From Aporrectodea caliginosa (Eukaryota > Annelida > Clitellata > Crassiclitellata > Lumbricidae), in contig JACEVL010000672.1 of NCBI GenBank assembly GCA_020284085.1, positions 1-64,000 on the forward strand: a stretch of DNA of 64,000 nucleotides, written 5' to 3'. Below the pieces are notes generated by a model that made no database searches, was not told the origin of the DNA, and saw only the letters and a program-made list of their open reading frames with translations. The position numbers and the translations under genes were made by a program. Positions 1 through 11,894 of this stretch are shown piece by piece. The stretch's first letter is position 1. Every line of letters begins with the position of its first letter.

Positions 1-105
1 CTAACCTTAAAACACATCTGTTTAAGATTTACTATGATTGATTTTTCTGTTACGCGCCTTTGTGCAAGATTCCAATTTTGTTTAGGCGCGCTATAAATAA
101 CAGTC

Positions 106-136
<31 letters not shown>
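1..136 (+). mobile_element. 3' tail of a LINE-like element
   Basis: The end of a non-LTR retroelement, with the words GGCGCGCTATAAATAAC followed by a (TAA)n run at about 105-136. Similar GCGCTATAAAT-type ends recur at 8.9-9.1, 14.6, 15.0, 59.0 and 63.3 kb. The rest of the element lies outside the window. Its assignment as a LINE rests on the more complete copies that still carry RT-derived codons before the same tail. Confidence 0.5.
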
Positions 137-560
137 TATTTGTTCCCCGTACTACACGGGTTATCTCTACCTGAAATAGGCGTATTATTTGTTCCCCGTA
201 CTACACTGGTTATTTCTAAATTAGAATAGGCGTATTATTTGCCGTTAGCCAGCGTGACGTAAGATTGCATATTTAGCCGCGTGACGTAATTTAAGATTGC
301 ATATTTAGTGACGTGGACAAATGGGCATGCTATAGCCAGTATTATAAGATAGCCTCGCCGAAACAGTTGTAAATTTAAAATGTCCATATATCGGCGTTTA
401 AATAAAATTGCGAGCTGAAAATAGTCGCGTTGAATTAGACGTTGCGTAATAATGTTTTGTAAATTTTTTCAAATCGCTAAACCGTTCCGTTTCGGAGCCT
501 TTAGCCGGACAACCAAACATACATACATACGGAAGGACAACGTAAACAGACTAAGAATTA
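137..560 (+). repeat. Dispersed repeat, copy 1
   Basis: A unit of about 420 bp that begins with two copies of TTATTTGTTCCCCGTACTAC and ends near CGTTTCGGAGCC followed by CATACATAC and an AT-rich stretch. A second copy in the same orientation lies at about 1500-1965. The purine-rich ACATACGGAAGGACA end resembles the 3' end of an unclassified retroelement. No coding frame is visible. Confidence 0.6.
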
Positions 561-827
561 TAATATAAGATAACTTGAATCTTTTACCAATTTTTACCTC
601 AAGAACATAACATAAGAAATTCACTGACACCAAGACGACGTGTATGAAAGATCTTTCATCATGGCCAACATTGTTGCCACAACTGGGTACTATTTCTTTA
701 CTAGATCTTGGTTTCTTTACTTTCGTCTGGGTATCTGGCTTTTTTGGCAAAATCTGAATTAATCTGGTTATATTTGACCATTTGCGTGCACATTCTGTAC
801 ACTGAGCACTATACATTATATTTATAT

Positions 828-1196
828 CAAGAGTGGGCAGCGATTAACAAATTAAATCGAAATTAATCGCATGATTGCAACTTTTAATAGCGCGATTAAT
901 TTTTAATCGTATGTCACAATTATAGATAACAAGTAGGCCTACAGCTACTCAACAGACTCTCAGTAGTTACGAAATGCTTGCAGTCAATTCACACAAACCA
1001 AACATGCATTTACTAATTGTTTTCACTTTTTACTTTAAAGTTTAAAGTTTAAACTTAAAGTTTCTATTTTGCAATAGCGGTTTTATGGTTTTATCAATTG
1101 TTTTAGCGCATTTATTAAAAGTAATTGGGCGTAGTGACAATAGCGCGTTAACTGCGTTAAAACAATCGTTAATAGCGTGTTAAATGCCTAGTCCTA
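828..1196. mobile_element. Small non-autonomous hAT-like element, 8-bp TSD
   Basis: Flanked by exact 8-bp duplications ATTTATAT at 820-827 and 1197-1204. The termini are imperfectly inverted: CAAGAGTGGGCAGCGATTAA on the left, and the complement of GCCTAGTCCTA on the right. The interior is dense in GATTAAT/ATTAATCG words. There is no ORF, so it would depend on an hAT transposase supplied elsewhere. An 8-bp duplication is the standard hAT signature; the family assignment is inferred from that and the GGGCA terminus. Confidence 0.75.
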
Positions 1197-1499
1197 ATTT
1201 ATATTGTTACAGTAATTATATGTAAAAAGTTATGCTCCATATAATTTTTATTGCACCTAAATTTTATTCTTCTCTTAAACCATATAAATTACTAGCATTT
1301 TTTACCCGGCGTTCGCCCGGGTTTTGCCCAGGCGTAATTTTTAACGGCTGCAAATAAAGGCTACTTATTTACTATATTTGCTGATGGGCTTCAAATATTT
1401 AAAAAATGTCCATAATATCTGAATGGAAACGATATTTAGAGGTGAACATAGTTGCTTTGCCCGTGTACTACACGGGCAAAGCAAATTTATATATAGGCA

Positions 1500-1965
1500 A
1501 TATTATTTGTTCCCCGTAGGCCTATATTACACGGGTTATCTCTACCTTAAATAGGCGTATTATTTGTTCCCCGTACTACACGGGTTATCTCTAAATTATA
1601 ATAGGCGTATTATTTGCTAAATAATAGACGAAGTTCTGCCGTTAGCCAGCGTGACGTAAGATTGCATAATTAGCCTGCGTCACCGCGTGACGTAATTTAA
1701 GATTGCATATTAAACCAGTGTGACGTGGCCAAATGGCCATGCTATTATAAGATAGCCTCGTCGAAGCAGTTGGAAATTTAAAATGTCCATATATCGGCGT
1801 TTAAATAAAATTGCGAGCTGAACATAGTCGTGTTGACCTAGACGCGGCGTAATAATGTTTTGTAAATTTTATCAAATCGCTAAAGCGTTCCGTTTCGGAG
1901 CCTTTGGCGAGACGGACAAACATACGGAAGGACAGAATAATCAGACTTTGGATTATATATAAGAT
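1500..1965 (+). repeat. Dispersed repeat, copy 2
   Basis: Direct repeat of the 137-560 unit, with the same TTCCCCGTACTACACGGG pair, the TATCGGCGTTTAAATAAAATT segment and the CGTTTCGGAGCCTTTGGCGA end, finishing near TATATAAGAT. Between the copies lie the hAT element and a stretch containing ACCCGGCGTTCGCCCGGG. Confidence 0.6.
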
Positions 1966-3814
1966 GTCGGTTTACACAACGAACTCCTATGGGCCTACAT
2001 CAACCAGACTATCTCTCGATTTCATTCTATTTCCTGTTAATCTGTTAATTGTGTATTTATGGCTGTTATCTACAATACTCAGTGATTTTGTGATGTCTTT
2101 TAAAGTAGTCTTCTTTTAATTTCTAGACTTCAGCAGATAAAGAAAATCGATTAAATTGTTATCTTGGCAGACTGGGAAGCAAGCCTCGATCAGCATCGAA
2201 TCCCACATCAGTGTTCATAAACCAGGATCATACAAATACCAGTTTTCCATTATCGTTTCCTTTATCACAGTTTATAAATTTCATGGATAGAAATAGATCA
2301 GATTTGTAAACTTCTTATTTTCCATAAACCTCTTTCATGTTGTATGGTAAGTCTTTCATGTCTACTCTACTCCAAATTGTCTAATAATTAGTTACTGATG
2401 TATGGTAAGTCTTTCATGTTGTAAGATGCTACTACTAAGAATGAGGACAAGCTTATTTATGTAAGAGAACATATATTATTATTATAAAACGTAAAACGTA
2501 GAAACATGTACAATACAACCTTGTCTTCGACAAGAACTTCTGACAGGAAAGTCTCCTTTTTCTGAAGCGAGCGTTTAACAAACGACAACCACGACAGCTT
2601 GGTTTGCCGAGAAGGGCACGAAACCCAGAGTTTAACCAGAGTTAGTGAAACACTTCAACTAACACAACGAAGACTTGGCCAGTTCTTACTTCAACAGAAC
2701 CAACAGGCAACAGGCCTAAACGAAAACTGCCAAGCTTCTTGACAAACCGTTTACACGGGTTATATAGGAGACAACACTCCTTCGTTTACTAAACGCAATA
2801 TAGTTCATCACAGACAAAGTCACTGTCTCTTTATAAGCTAGCAATATTCCTCAATAAAACGTACTATGCATAAAGTCACGCCTCCTTTAATATAGAGTCC
2901 ATTCCTATACTATGTATATTAGTCTATGCCATGTCTTTAGATTATAGGATAAAGTACAGAAGACAGGTGCGCGTTTGGGGAGGGTCTCCCAACAATGTGT
3001 ACCCTGCCAAATTGTCTAATAATTGTCCAATATTTAGTTTTTGGATACTTCGTCATTCTTTCATGTCTGCTCTTTACTGTATGTAGGCCTACTGTATCAG
3101 TATAGGGGTTATTGTCCGGGATTTTTGCATGGGAGTTATTGTCCTGGAGGGTTATTGTCCGTGGGTTATTCTACGGGAGTTATTGTCCTGTTACCCTCTA
3201 TTATTATTGGGAGGGGCAGGGCCGATAAGAGGGGGATCAGGAGGGGTTGCTGCCCCGGGGCCCGGTTCTATGGCAGGGCCCTTGACAGGGACCCAGAAAT
3301 GTCTTAAAAAATTAAACTAACTGAAGAAACCTGTCGGTTTGGCCTAATGAAGTCTGTAGACGTCAATAAAATTACTGTCACTGTGCTCATGCACTCCTAA
3401 ATCCTAACTGAGCAACTGAGACTGTTAAGTTTCACAGCTATTAAATCGTCTTCGTTAACAACATCGCTAATAGAATTATTTGCAGTGCTAACCTATAACG
3501 CTAAAGTCTTGCATTTTCAATTTCATCAAAAGCATGATGCAGCAAATCAATCTGACAATATCATGGCTATAATTATTAGTAGTTAAAGTGGAGTTGATCA
3601 TGGTACAGAGCGAGTTGCTGATCTACTCCATGTAGACAATGCAGCAACTCATTCTCTTGAAATTGGATATCATAATGCGATAACTGTCATTTAAAAATCA
3701 TTTATCACATTCACATAATCACATTTTCATATTTCTGTAAATTTCTTTATATTTAGAGTCCGAGATGGACCTTTTAAACCAGAAATTGATTTTCACATTT
3801 AGCCTACTTTTATT
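1966..3814. other. No gene seen
   Basis: AT-rich sequence without a convincing exon. TGTATGGTAAGTCTTTCATG occurs twice around 2340-2425. At 3095-3300 there are four loose copies of GTTATTGTCC followed by a GC-rich segment (GCCCCGGGGCCC), probably a decayed MITE. Short frames here have no recognisable domain. Confidence 0.6.
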
Positions 3815-4100
3815 TTTAAATTATTATTATTATTATTTTAAAATAAAAAGTCTGGAACGGTTAGAACTCCTCGGGCTCGGACAGAAGGCTGGCAAAGGTG
3901 CCGCAGATTGCAACAGCGTTAAAGCGTTGTTTGGCTAGCGAAATACGTTGGAACAAGTATATAATGTGGTTTCGCGTTGGTCTCCTGACACAAGAGCTAA
4001 AAGTCTCCCGATGTCGGTGATCAGGGACATGCAGGCGGCGCCCATGGGGCCCAGCGTTTCGAAAATGTATTCCTCCAGTAGAGCAGTGTAGGCCTACTTA
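3815..4100 (-). mobile_element. Degenerate retroelement C-terminal fragment
   Basis: Reading the minus strand from about 4090, one frame gives FETLGPMG and SLITDIGRLLALVSGDQRE. After a frameshift it continues as LFQRISLAKQRFNAVAICGTF and stops after EPEEF. The pattern of a GPMG-like helix followed by FQR-S-A-QR-NA-GTF resembles a domain I associate with the C-terminus of retroelement polyproteins in marine invertebrates. A short (AAT)n run follows at its 3' side (about 3815-3842). The frameshift and stop show it is dead. Confidence 0.45.
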
Positions 4101-4161
4101 GTTGTTTTCCTTATAGCCGCTATTTCCGCCGCTGCACCAGCTCCGATGGCGGTCGCCGAGA

Positions 4162-4162
<1 letters not shown>

Positions 4163-4250
<88 letters not shown>
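4163..4250. repeat. (TTA)n microsatellite
   Basis: About 88 bp of uninterrupted TTA/ATT trinucleotide. Confidence 0.95.
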
Positions 4251-4251
<1 letters not shown>

Positions 4252-5416
4252 ACTTATTATTCATTTAATGTAGTTTGATAGCCTTTTCTAGGCTTACATC
4301 AGACTTGGGCTTAATGATAAAATTGGAAAACGAGGTGCCCTGATGAAAACTGAAAAGTGTCTGCCTCGGGGCCGGCCGTGGCTCTCGACGCCCATGGGGA
4401 GGGGAACATAAATACGACTATCAGTCATCAGCATGACATTTACAAATTACTTGGTTGAATCACAATGGATTATTTGATGTATGGCTCTATGGCCCACGTG
4501 GTTTGGCACATCTGCCAGACACACGAGTATTATTGGTATTATTATTATGATAGTTTCTGTTTTTGACATTGTGGTTGCAGAAAAATGCTTAAAATTCGAG
4601 TGACTTCGTCCCTTCATTGGCCATAGATTACGGAATAACTAAATGGGGAAATGACACCATTCAACTCTTTGGAATCTACTTTGCTTTAAAATTTCTTCAA
4701 GCAGGGTATGCATAGAATTGAGTATTTGGAAATGTACATGTAGTTAAAATATCAGAAAAACACTAATGATGTATCATATGCAAATTATAGAAACTTTTAT
4801 GTAGTCAATGACATCCATAAATCGAAAGCAATGTTAGCCTTGCAACGCCATTTGACGTTCTTGTTCTCTTCCATGGCCAAGTTTCTCGACCATAAAGTGA
4901 TGTGAAGACTTTAGCAGAGTAACTAATGTGAATCTTCGTCATGGCTACTCATTTTCCTTACTTCGCTACGAAACATTCGTTGGGTTTTCGACAGAGAAAC
5001 CGTTTCCAACAGCGACGCACTGCCCAGTAATGCAGGTGGCCATATCGGTTGACAAGTAGGTTATGTATTCGGACAGACTCGAAATGATATTTTGTCGGTC
5101 CTTATGGTATCCGTCGCTCTAAATTAAAAAAACAAAAAAAATTCTTCGTTTCAAAAAAGTCTTTAAGCGGCACGCGGAGGATGGTATATAAGTTTAACTA
5201 AAGTTATTAGTTATGAGATTATAAACTTCACAGACATAAACGTTAATATAAATCAAACTTTGAAACTGCTGCTCCAATAGTTCCAAGACCATACTTACTT
5301 ACTTACTTGCTTGTTGATGTCAGACGGAGCAACAATCGACTGACTGTGGAGTGGACAACTGCAATACCGCACAAGGTACCACATACTTATGCTACAAACG
5401 ACCGACGCAAATGGAT
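4251..5416. other. No gene seen
   Basis: No convincing exon on either strand. It contains a short (CTTA)n run near 5294-5312 and otherwise unstructured AT-rich sequence up to the TTAA-flanked element. Confidence 0.55.
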
Positions 5417-5420
5417 TTAA

Positions 5421-7607
5421 CCTTCGCAGGACGAAGACATTTTACGATATACAGAGGACGGAGAGAGGTAATTTTTTGCCCCAAAGATTGTCTTCATAAT
5501 TATATCAGCTCATAGGTAAGGTACAATAAAAAATGAAGTATCGATTTTAATAGTTCCAAGATCAAGGAATCGATTTATCGCAGAAGCACTAATGTAGGAA
5601 TATTAGTATCCAAGATGGCGGCCAATATGGCCGCCAAAACACATAAATATGTGTATGTCTGCTCATAAATAAGATACAATAACAAAAAGTTAGTAAGTAA
5701 GTAAGTGTGTTCTTTATTAAACGCTGGCAAACGCACGGCGCTGTACATACAAAGTTATACAAAGTTATCAAATAGTAGCGGAAAAATTAGTTAATAGTAA
5801 ACTAAAAAACACAATGGCCTAGCTGTACAACATCCTAGCCAGGAAACCGCGCCTGGTGAGGGACTCAAATCTAAAAAGAACACGGTCATGTGAGCGTGGG
5901 CGCAGATCGTGACCAGTATATAGGACAGGGGTAGTAGGTAATGGAGGATATGTCCAGGATTATTTAAGATATTTCTAAAAAGGTCTTGGTCGGCTTTTTT
6001 ACAGAGTTCCTCAAAAGTAGGGACAGATTTAGGTAGGAAGCCAAAGCGTACCAGCTTGCGGACCACAGCACTTAGAGAGTCACGTTCCTGTTTGCTGGCA
6101 AAAGCCCCACCACACTTGGGAACAATAAAGCATTCGGTTGACAGTGGTGGACCGGACCACAAATGTCGAATGTAATATTTTCAAGGTCAAGGAATCGATT
6201 TATCGCAATAGAAACAGGGTGGGGATGCTGGTATCCAAGATGGCGGCCAATATGGCCGCCAAAACACAAAAATATGTATGTCTCAGCTCATAGGTAGCCT
6301 AGAATATTAAATGAAGACTCGAATTTGATATTTTCGATGTCAATGAATCGATCTCTCGTAGTGGCAATATTGAACGAGTGGTACTTTTTTTAGGATGGCG
6401 GCCAATATGGCCGCCTAAAGACAACTATATATGTATTTCTCAGCTCATAGATAAGCCAGAATAACAAATGGAGTGTCGAATTTAATATTTCTAGGTCCAG
6501 GATTCGAATTTTGGTACCGGTAATAGTGTGCGAGTGTTACTTTCCAAGATGGCGGCCAATATGGCTGCTAAAAGAAAAAATGTAGTGTATCTCAGCTCAT
6601 AGGGGTAATCTAGAATAACAAATGAAATGTCGCATTTAATAATTTCGAGGTCCAGGATTCGATTTATGGTATCGGCAATAGTTTGCGAGTGTTACTTTCC
6701 AAGATGGCGGCAAGTATATCCGTCTAGAGAAAAAATATGTACATCTCATCTCATAGGCAAGCCACAATAACAAATGAAGTGTCAAATATAATATTTTCTA
6801 TGTCAAAAAATCGATACCTCATAGTGTCAATAGTGTGGGAATACTATTATCGAAGATGGCGGCCAAAATGGCCGCAAAATTAGAAATATGAGCTGAGATA
6901 TACACATTTTTGTGTTTTGGCGGTCATATTGGGCGCCATCCTGGATAGTAACAATCCCACACATTTGCCACTACGAGAAATCGATTCCTTGACCTTGAAA
7001 TGGTATATTCGACATATAATTTGTTTTTCTATCTTACCTAAGAGCTGACATATACATATCTTTGTGTTTTGGCCGCCATCTTGGAAAGTAATTCTCGCAC
7101 ATTATTGCCGCTACCGTGAATCGAATCCAGGACCTGTAAAATATTAAATTCGACACTTAATTTGTTATTCTACCTTACTTGTGAGCTGAGATATGCAAAT
7201 GTTTGTGTTTTGGCGGCCATATTGGCCGCCATTTAGTAAAGTAAACTCTACAAAATTATTACAACTATTGCAATTCAATTACACGATAGATTCAATACCT
7301 TATTTTTGATTACAGGTTACTTATGAACTAATATCTTTGAGAAATACATATTCACTATGGATGGAAAAATAACGACGTCGAGGACGAAAAGGGGTAAATT
7401 TTTACCCCAGGACATACCCCATGACACTTTGGACTCAAAAATCTTCTTCCAACAACATGACATTTTTCTGGCTTTGGTGTCAGAATATGTCACTGGTAGT
7501 AACTTGTAAACACATGGAACGTCAAGTTATAACTGCCTACGCTTGCTCCGCAATCAGCATCCAAACACCCCTGGGGTTATTATTTACCCCTCTCCGTCCT
7601 GCGAAGG
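5421..7607. mobile_element. TTAA-flanked element with GGCGGCC arrays, copy A
   Basis: TTAA is present on both sides (5417-5420 and 7608-7611). The termini are inverted: CCTTCGCAGGACG on the left and CGTCCTGCGAAGG on the right. A TTAA duplication is the piggyBac-superfamily signature, but there is no transposase, so it is non-autonomous. The interior holds tandem units of about 155 bp centred on AGATGGCGGCCAATATGG (5612, 6235, 6395, 6546, 6702, 6856). Inverted units follow at about 6920, 7068 and 7210, so the whole element is a long imperfect palindrome. A LINE end is nested inside it. A related copy lies at 57146-59310. Confidence 0.7.
5686..6160 (-). mobile_element. 5'-truncated LINE end nested in copy A
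   Basis: The minus strand encodes SAVVRKLVRFGFLPKSVP then FEELCKKADQDLFRNIL and HILHYLLP. This pattern (basic RRG/R-FG segment, then AD--LF, then H-L--LLP) is seen just before the C-terminus of many invertebrate non-LTR retrotransposons. The 3' end is a (TTAC)n-type tail at about 5690-5706 on the plus strand. It splits one 155-bp unit of the host element: AATAACAAA stands before it and AAATGTCGAATG after it. Confidence 0.7.
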
Positions 7608-7611
7608 TTAA

Positions 7612-8179
7612 ATAAGCACAACTTGGTTTTTTCTATTTGAACTGTGACAAGAATTGTGAATACCAAGAATCGGCTGTATTCGCATGTCGGTTCAGAAAAA
7701 GAAAGGAAATGTTCTCGTACGTTTCGTCAGTAAATTACGAAACGTACGATGGCGTCACTGGCATATTGTCAAAGGCATTTTCTTTTCTGTGTAACGCACA
7801 AGTAATAATTTTCATCGCTGGATATGCATGCCACGTTCTAGTAGAAATCAACTTTTAGTTGATTCCGACCTATACACGATGTACAGTGACCCAAAACCAA
7901 TCAAGTAATTTGGAGATTGTGAGCACTGAAAAAGAGGTTTTCGATCAAATCGATTTTTCAAAATGATAGATGCTTTTTTTAGCTGCAAAAGTTATAAAAA
8001 TTAGCTTGATGCCAATAACTTTAAACCGTTGAAGTTTCTTAACCTTCTTAATCTTAGGCTCTTAGAAGAAAATTATGCCAATAGGTTACTGTTAGTGTTA
8101 CAATTGAAACATAATTTCTAAACAAGAATAGCTAACTTCAACATGAACTAAACAAGAACTTGCTGGCGTCTCAGGGGCT
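7612..8179. other. No gene seen
   Basis: Plain AT-rich sequence. The palindromic word CGTACGTTTCGT and its complement flank 7715-7748, forming a short possible hairpin. No exon is recognisable. Confidence 0.5.
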
Positions 8180-9080
8180 TCTGCACCAACTATTTGCGGA
8201 TGATGTGCAAGCCTACATCCTCGGCCATTCAGCGGATGCGGTGGCTACTGTGAGTCAGATGTGTCTGACTATGGATATCCTCTCTTCTTGGATTAGATGG
8301 TCTCCAACCGGATACTCTTAAACCCTTCTAAAACGCAACTTATTTGGTTGGGTGGCCGTAGGCAACTTACCCTGCTCCTCAAATAACCTTTTCCCTCACA
8401 GTTCGTGATCTGGGAGTTACTCTTGACTATGAGCTTACTTTCTCTCAACATGTGAACCTAGCCGCACGAGGTTGTTATTATCAGCTTCGTCAGCTTCGAG
8501 TGGTCTCTCGCTCTCTCTCTCACGATGCGTGGTCCTTGTTCACGCCTTCGTTACTAGTCGAATTGACAACTGTTGCTCTCCACTTCCTGGCCTTCCCCTT
8601 CGGGTTCTGGGGCGACTAGATCGAGTTCTACGCATGACTTCTCGGCTTATCGGACGGCTTCCTAAATTCGCTCCTGTCTCTGCATACATGCGTGATGTGT
8701 TGCATTGGCTGCCTGTGTCAGAGGATTCATATCGCATTGCCGCGCTGGTTTCTCGTTGCGTTCTTGGCTGTGCTCCATCTTACTTGCCGCCTAGTGTCCG
8801 ACGTTGCAGCGCGTCGGGCACTTCGCTCTACGACGAGGGGTGAGTTCCTAGTTCCACGGGCTCGCTTGGCTATTAGGCAGCGCCGTGCTTTTTCGTTTGT
8901 TGGCCCTTCCATCTGGAATGTCCTGCTGCCACTTTAGCTTCGCTCTTTACTTGTGAGCCAGCGGACAGGGTTTTACAAGTCCCTCAAGTCTTTTATCTGT
9001 AGTCGTGGCTGGGCCAGGAGCGCTCCTGAGTAGCTTCTGGAAGGGGCGCTATAAAAATGTTCTGGGCGCTATAAAAATGC
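8180..9080 (+). mobile_element. CR1/L2-like LINE, RT C-terminal half and 3' end
   Basis: The frame at 8190 reads LFADDVQAY, the catalytic YADD-type box of a reverse transcriptase. It continues through broken frames to VHAFVTSRIDNC, LDRVLRMTSRLIGRLPKF, DVLHWLPV and RRAFSFVGPSIWN. These are the ordered motifs of the RT thumb and C-terminus of CR1/L2-type LINEs. Several frameshifts and stops make it a 5'-truncated dead copy. The tail has GGCGCTATAAAAATG twice. Confidence 0.8.
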
Positions 9081-9845
9081 TCTGAATGAAGGAAAAGGTA
9101 CCGCTCACTGCTGAACTCTTTGTTCCTTAAATTTGTCTTTAAATATATAAAAAAATAGTTTGCAAATTATATTTCATTACTTATTACAGAGCAAAACCAT
9201 TGAATAAAATCTGGAATATCTATCAAATGTGTTTTGTATTAAATCAGTACACACTTACTATTAATAGTCGGCTAAAAAAATTAAAAGGGGCGCAGTCTTT
9301 AAATTTTCCCCCGAGAGCAGAGATCCCTCGTTACGCCACTGAGAGGGTATTCTTTATATTGACTAATCTTGAATAACCGCAGATTACAGCTATTCCTTGA
9401 TTTTTCCGAAAACTTGTTTTGAAATAATCAAATCAAAGTCTATTCACAGAAATGTGCACTTATTGAAGAACGTTTCGAATTCACTAACTCTGTAGAATTA
9501 TTTCTAATGTTATTCGAAATGCGATCTCGTTTTAAAAATTTAGTATATTGAATTCTTGAGTTAAAAAATACAATTTCTGTCGCGTAGTAGGCTACTCACC
9601 ATGAAAGTTAATTTTGCTTCCCCTTGTGCTGCGCCCAGGCGCGGCCCCTCTGTCCACCTTGTTACGCCACTTTACAATATTACTAATCAAAATCCTATCT
9701 GGTAATCGGACATTTGTTAACGTACATCCGATACTCACCTTGTTTTTCGGATAAGTAGGGCTGAAATTTGAAATTAACAACTTGATGAAGAAATATGAAA
9801 TAGTAAATTCTCAATTGCTTAAACGCTGCATAGAAATAACCTACA
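9081..9845. other. No gene seen
   Basis: AT-rich sequence. GTTACGCCACTG at about 9331-9342 and GTTACGCCACT at about 9661-9671 look like single ends of hAT-type elements (compare the complete one at 10648), but I found no partner ends or duplications. Confidence 0.45.
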
Positions 9846-9988
9846 TGTAAATGAAAGACGGTTCTGAAGATAAAATGGCTGAATAGACCTAGAGCAAACC
9901 TAGCTGAAAGACAGTTCTAAACATAGAATCGTTTAGTAGGCCTACAGCTAACTAATTGAAATACGGTACTAAACATAGAATTTCTTAA

Positions 9989-11894
9989 CCCTCGGGCTAC
10001 CAAGGGGGTGGTTACCACCCCCTACGGTTTTATGCATAAATTTTTTTTCATATGGAATATAATTTTTACATTTTAAGTAGCTGTAGCAGATTCATTGGCG
10101 CACATTTTGAGGTAAACACCATGGTGGTAGCCCACGCCATTCAAAAGTTATACCCGATACACCCGAGGCACCAGGGGGGGATGGATACCACCCGCCCCTT
10201 AGTTTTTAGACTATAGCTTATTGACTATTCTTCATAGAAGAGAAACAAATATACCATTCTTTAGAGGGAATGCAGGGCTTCATTTACATACTTATATGTT
10301 TGACTTTTGAAAACCGGAAGTGATCAAAATAAATAATAATACGCGTAATATGCGTGAAAAATGGCTGAATGCAAGCACTCCCCCTTAGTTTTTTGTCTGT
10401 AGCGTATTCATTTATCTTCCTGGAAGAGAAAGAAATATACCATTCTTTATAGGAAATGTAGGGCTTCATTTGCATACTTACATGCTTGTCTTTTGAATAC
10501 CGGAAGTGATCAAAATAAATAATAATACGCGTAATCTGTGTGAAAATGTCTGAATACAGCATCACAACGTAAACCGATATATATGTATGGATATATATGT
10601 ATGGATGTATATTTATACGTATATAAACATGTATAGGGATGTATGTGCAGTGGCTTACGGAGCATAAATGCCGCCCGGGGCGACGGCCCAAAATTTCCGC
10701 CCTGAGCACTTCATTTTGGAAATTTCCCGGAAATTTTTCTTTATTACTTCTGCCAAAATTTCTGATGACCTTTTTTTTTTGCTTTTTTACTATACTATAA
10801 TAATTGGGTCGTCACAAGCCGCCCTGTCCTGCACTCGAAAATGCCGCCCCTCCCGCCCCTCAGTACGCCACTGTATGCTATTTATCGGATTATTTTTCTT
10901 CCTTTCCTTCCTTCTTTGTCTACTTTTATTACTTTTACTTATACTTTTTCAATTTTGTCTGCATTCACTCCTTCTTTTATTTTTCTTCAACCCTATTTTG
11001 CCGCCCCTGCTCAAGTGCCGCCCGGGCATACCCCCAAGCCGCAATTTTTTGGGCTAACGGCTGGCTTGAGAAAATTTACGGCGGCTTTTCGGCTAGCCGT
11101 AAAATGATGTAAACTACCTTTTTCGGCTAGCCGTAAAAAAATACGGCTTGAAACATAGTTCGTTCAAAACGTGTATCGACTATAGTGTTCCAAAAATCCA
11201 ATTAATTAGACATTAGGACATCTGCTACAATGCCATAAAATGAACAATTAATAGTGGCACACAAAAAGTCATTCGAAACAGTACAATTTCGATAAGTCCG
11301 AACTTGTACGGTAATTTACAAAGTCATAACTCTTTGAAACCAGTGGAAAAACTTTACAATCACAACTTTGTGCGTGTTCTAGCTGAATTAGCTGAATATA
11401 TTTCCGGCGGCTAGCCGTAAAAACATTCTCGGCGGTTTTTCGGCTAAGCCGCAAAATTTCCGGCGGCTAATCGGCTTGGACAAAAATTCGGCGGCTCGGC
11501 GGCTATGGCGGCGGTTTGGGGGTATTTGCCCGGGGCGACTCGCCCCCCCCTGCCCCCCGTACGGTACGCCACTGTGTATGTGTGTATCTTGGATACATAG
11601 GTCAGTTTCGAAACACACATAATCTTATAATTTTATTTGTTTATCTAACAAGTACAAAATGTACGCAATAATATAAAATATCGCTAATTAATGGGTTCCG
11701 TTGTTAAAAGTTATGTAATTTCAAGGTGCATTCACATAATGTACAACTAAATATACCAATTTGTACATAATTGAATGCTGAATCCATTGCTGTATTACAA
11801 GATATGATAATGTGAAACCAAACACGAAATCCAGGGGGTGGTAACCACACCCCCTTGGTAGCCGATGTCACAAAAAACCTTGGTAGCCTGAGGG
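9989..11894. mobile_element. piggyBac-like TTAA element, copy 1
   Basis: TTAA at 9985-9988 and 11895-11898. The terminal inverted repeat is CCCTCGGGCTACCAAGG on the left and CCTTGGTAGCCTGAGGG on the right. The CCC start and TTAA duplication fit piggyBac-type non-autonomous elements. Inside are two tandem units of about 180 bp (about 10195-10375 and 10380-10560), each with CCGGAAGTGATCAAAATAAA. A hAT element is nested at 10648-11574. Removing that element and one TSD copy leaves 971 bp, exactly the length of the copy at 53262-54232. The only ORF on the minus strand is low-complexity and not transposase-like. Confidence 0.8.
10648..11574. mobile_element. Non-autonomous hAT element, 8-bp TSD
   Basis: Flanked by TGTATGTG at 10640-10647 and 11575-11582. 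The ends are CAGTGGCTTACGG and CCGTACGGTACGCCACTG; CAGTGGCGTA is a common hAT terminus. A further copy of the right-end type (AGTACGCCACTG, 10862-10873) lies inside, so the element is composite. From 11085 to 11480 there are about five copies of a palindromic word, GGCTAGCCGTAAA or close variants. No transposase frame is present. Confidence 0.8.

Noticed and set aside
10284..10709. 141-residue minus-strand frame rich in Tyr/Ile
   Set aside because: It lies across tandem units of the TTAA element and runs into the hAT end; no transposase motif.
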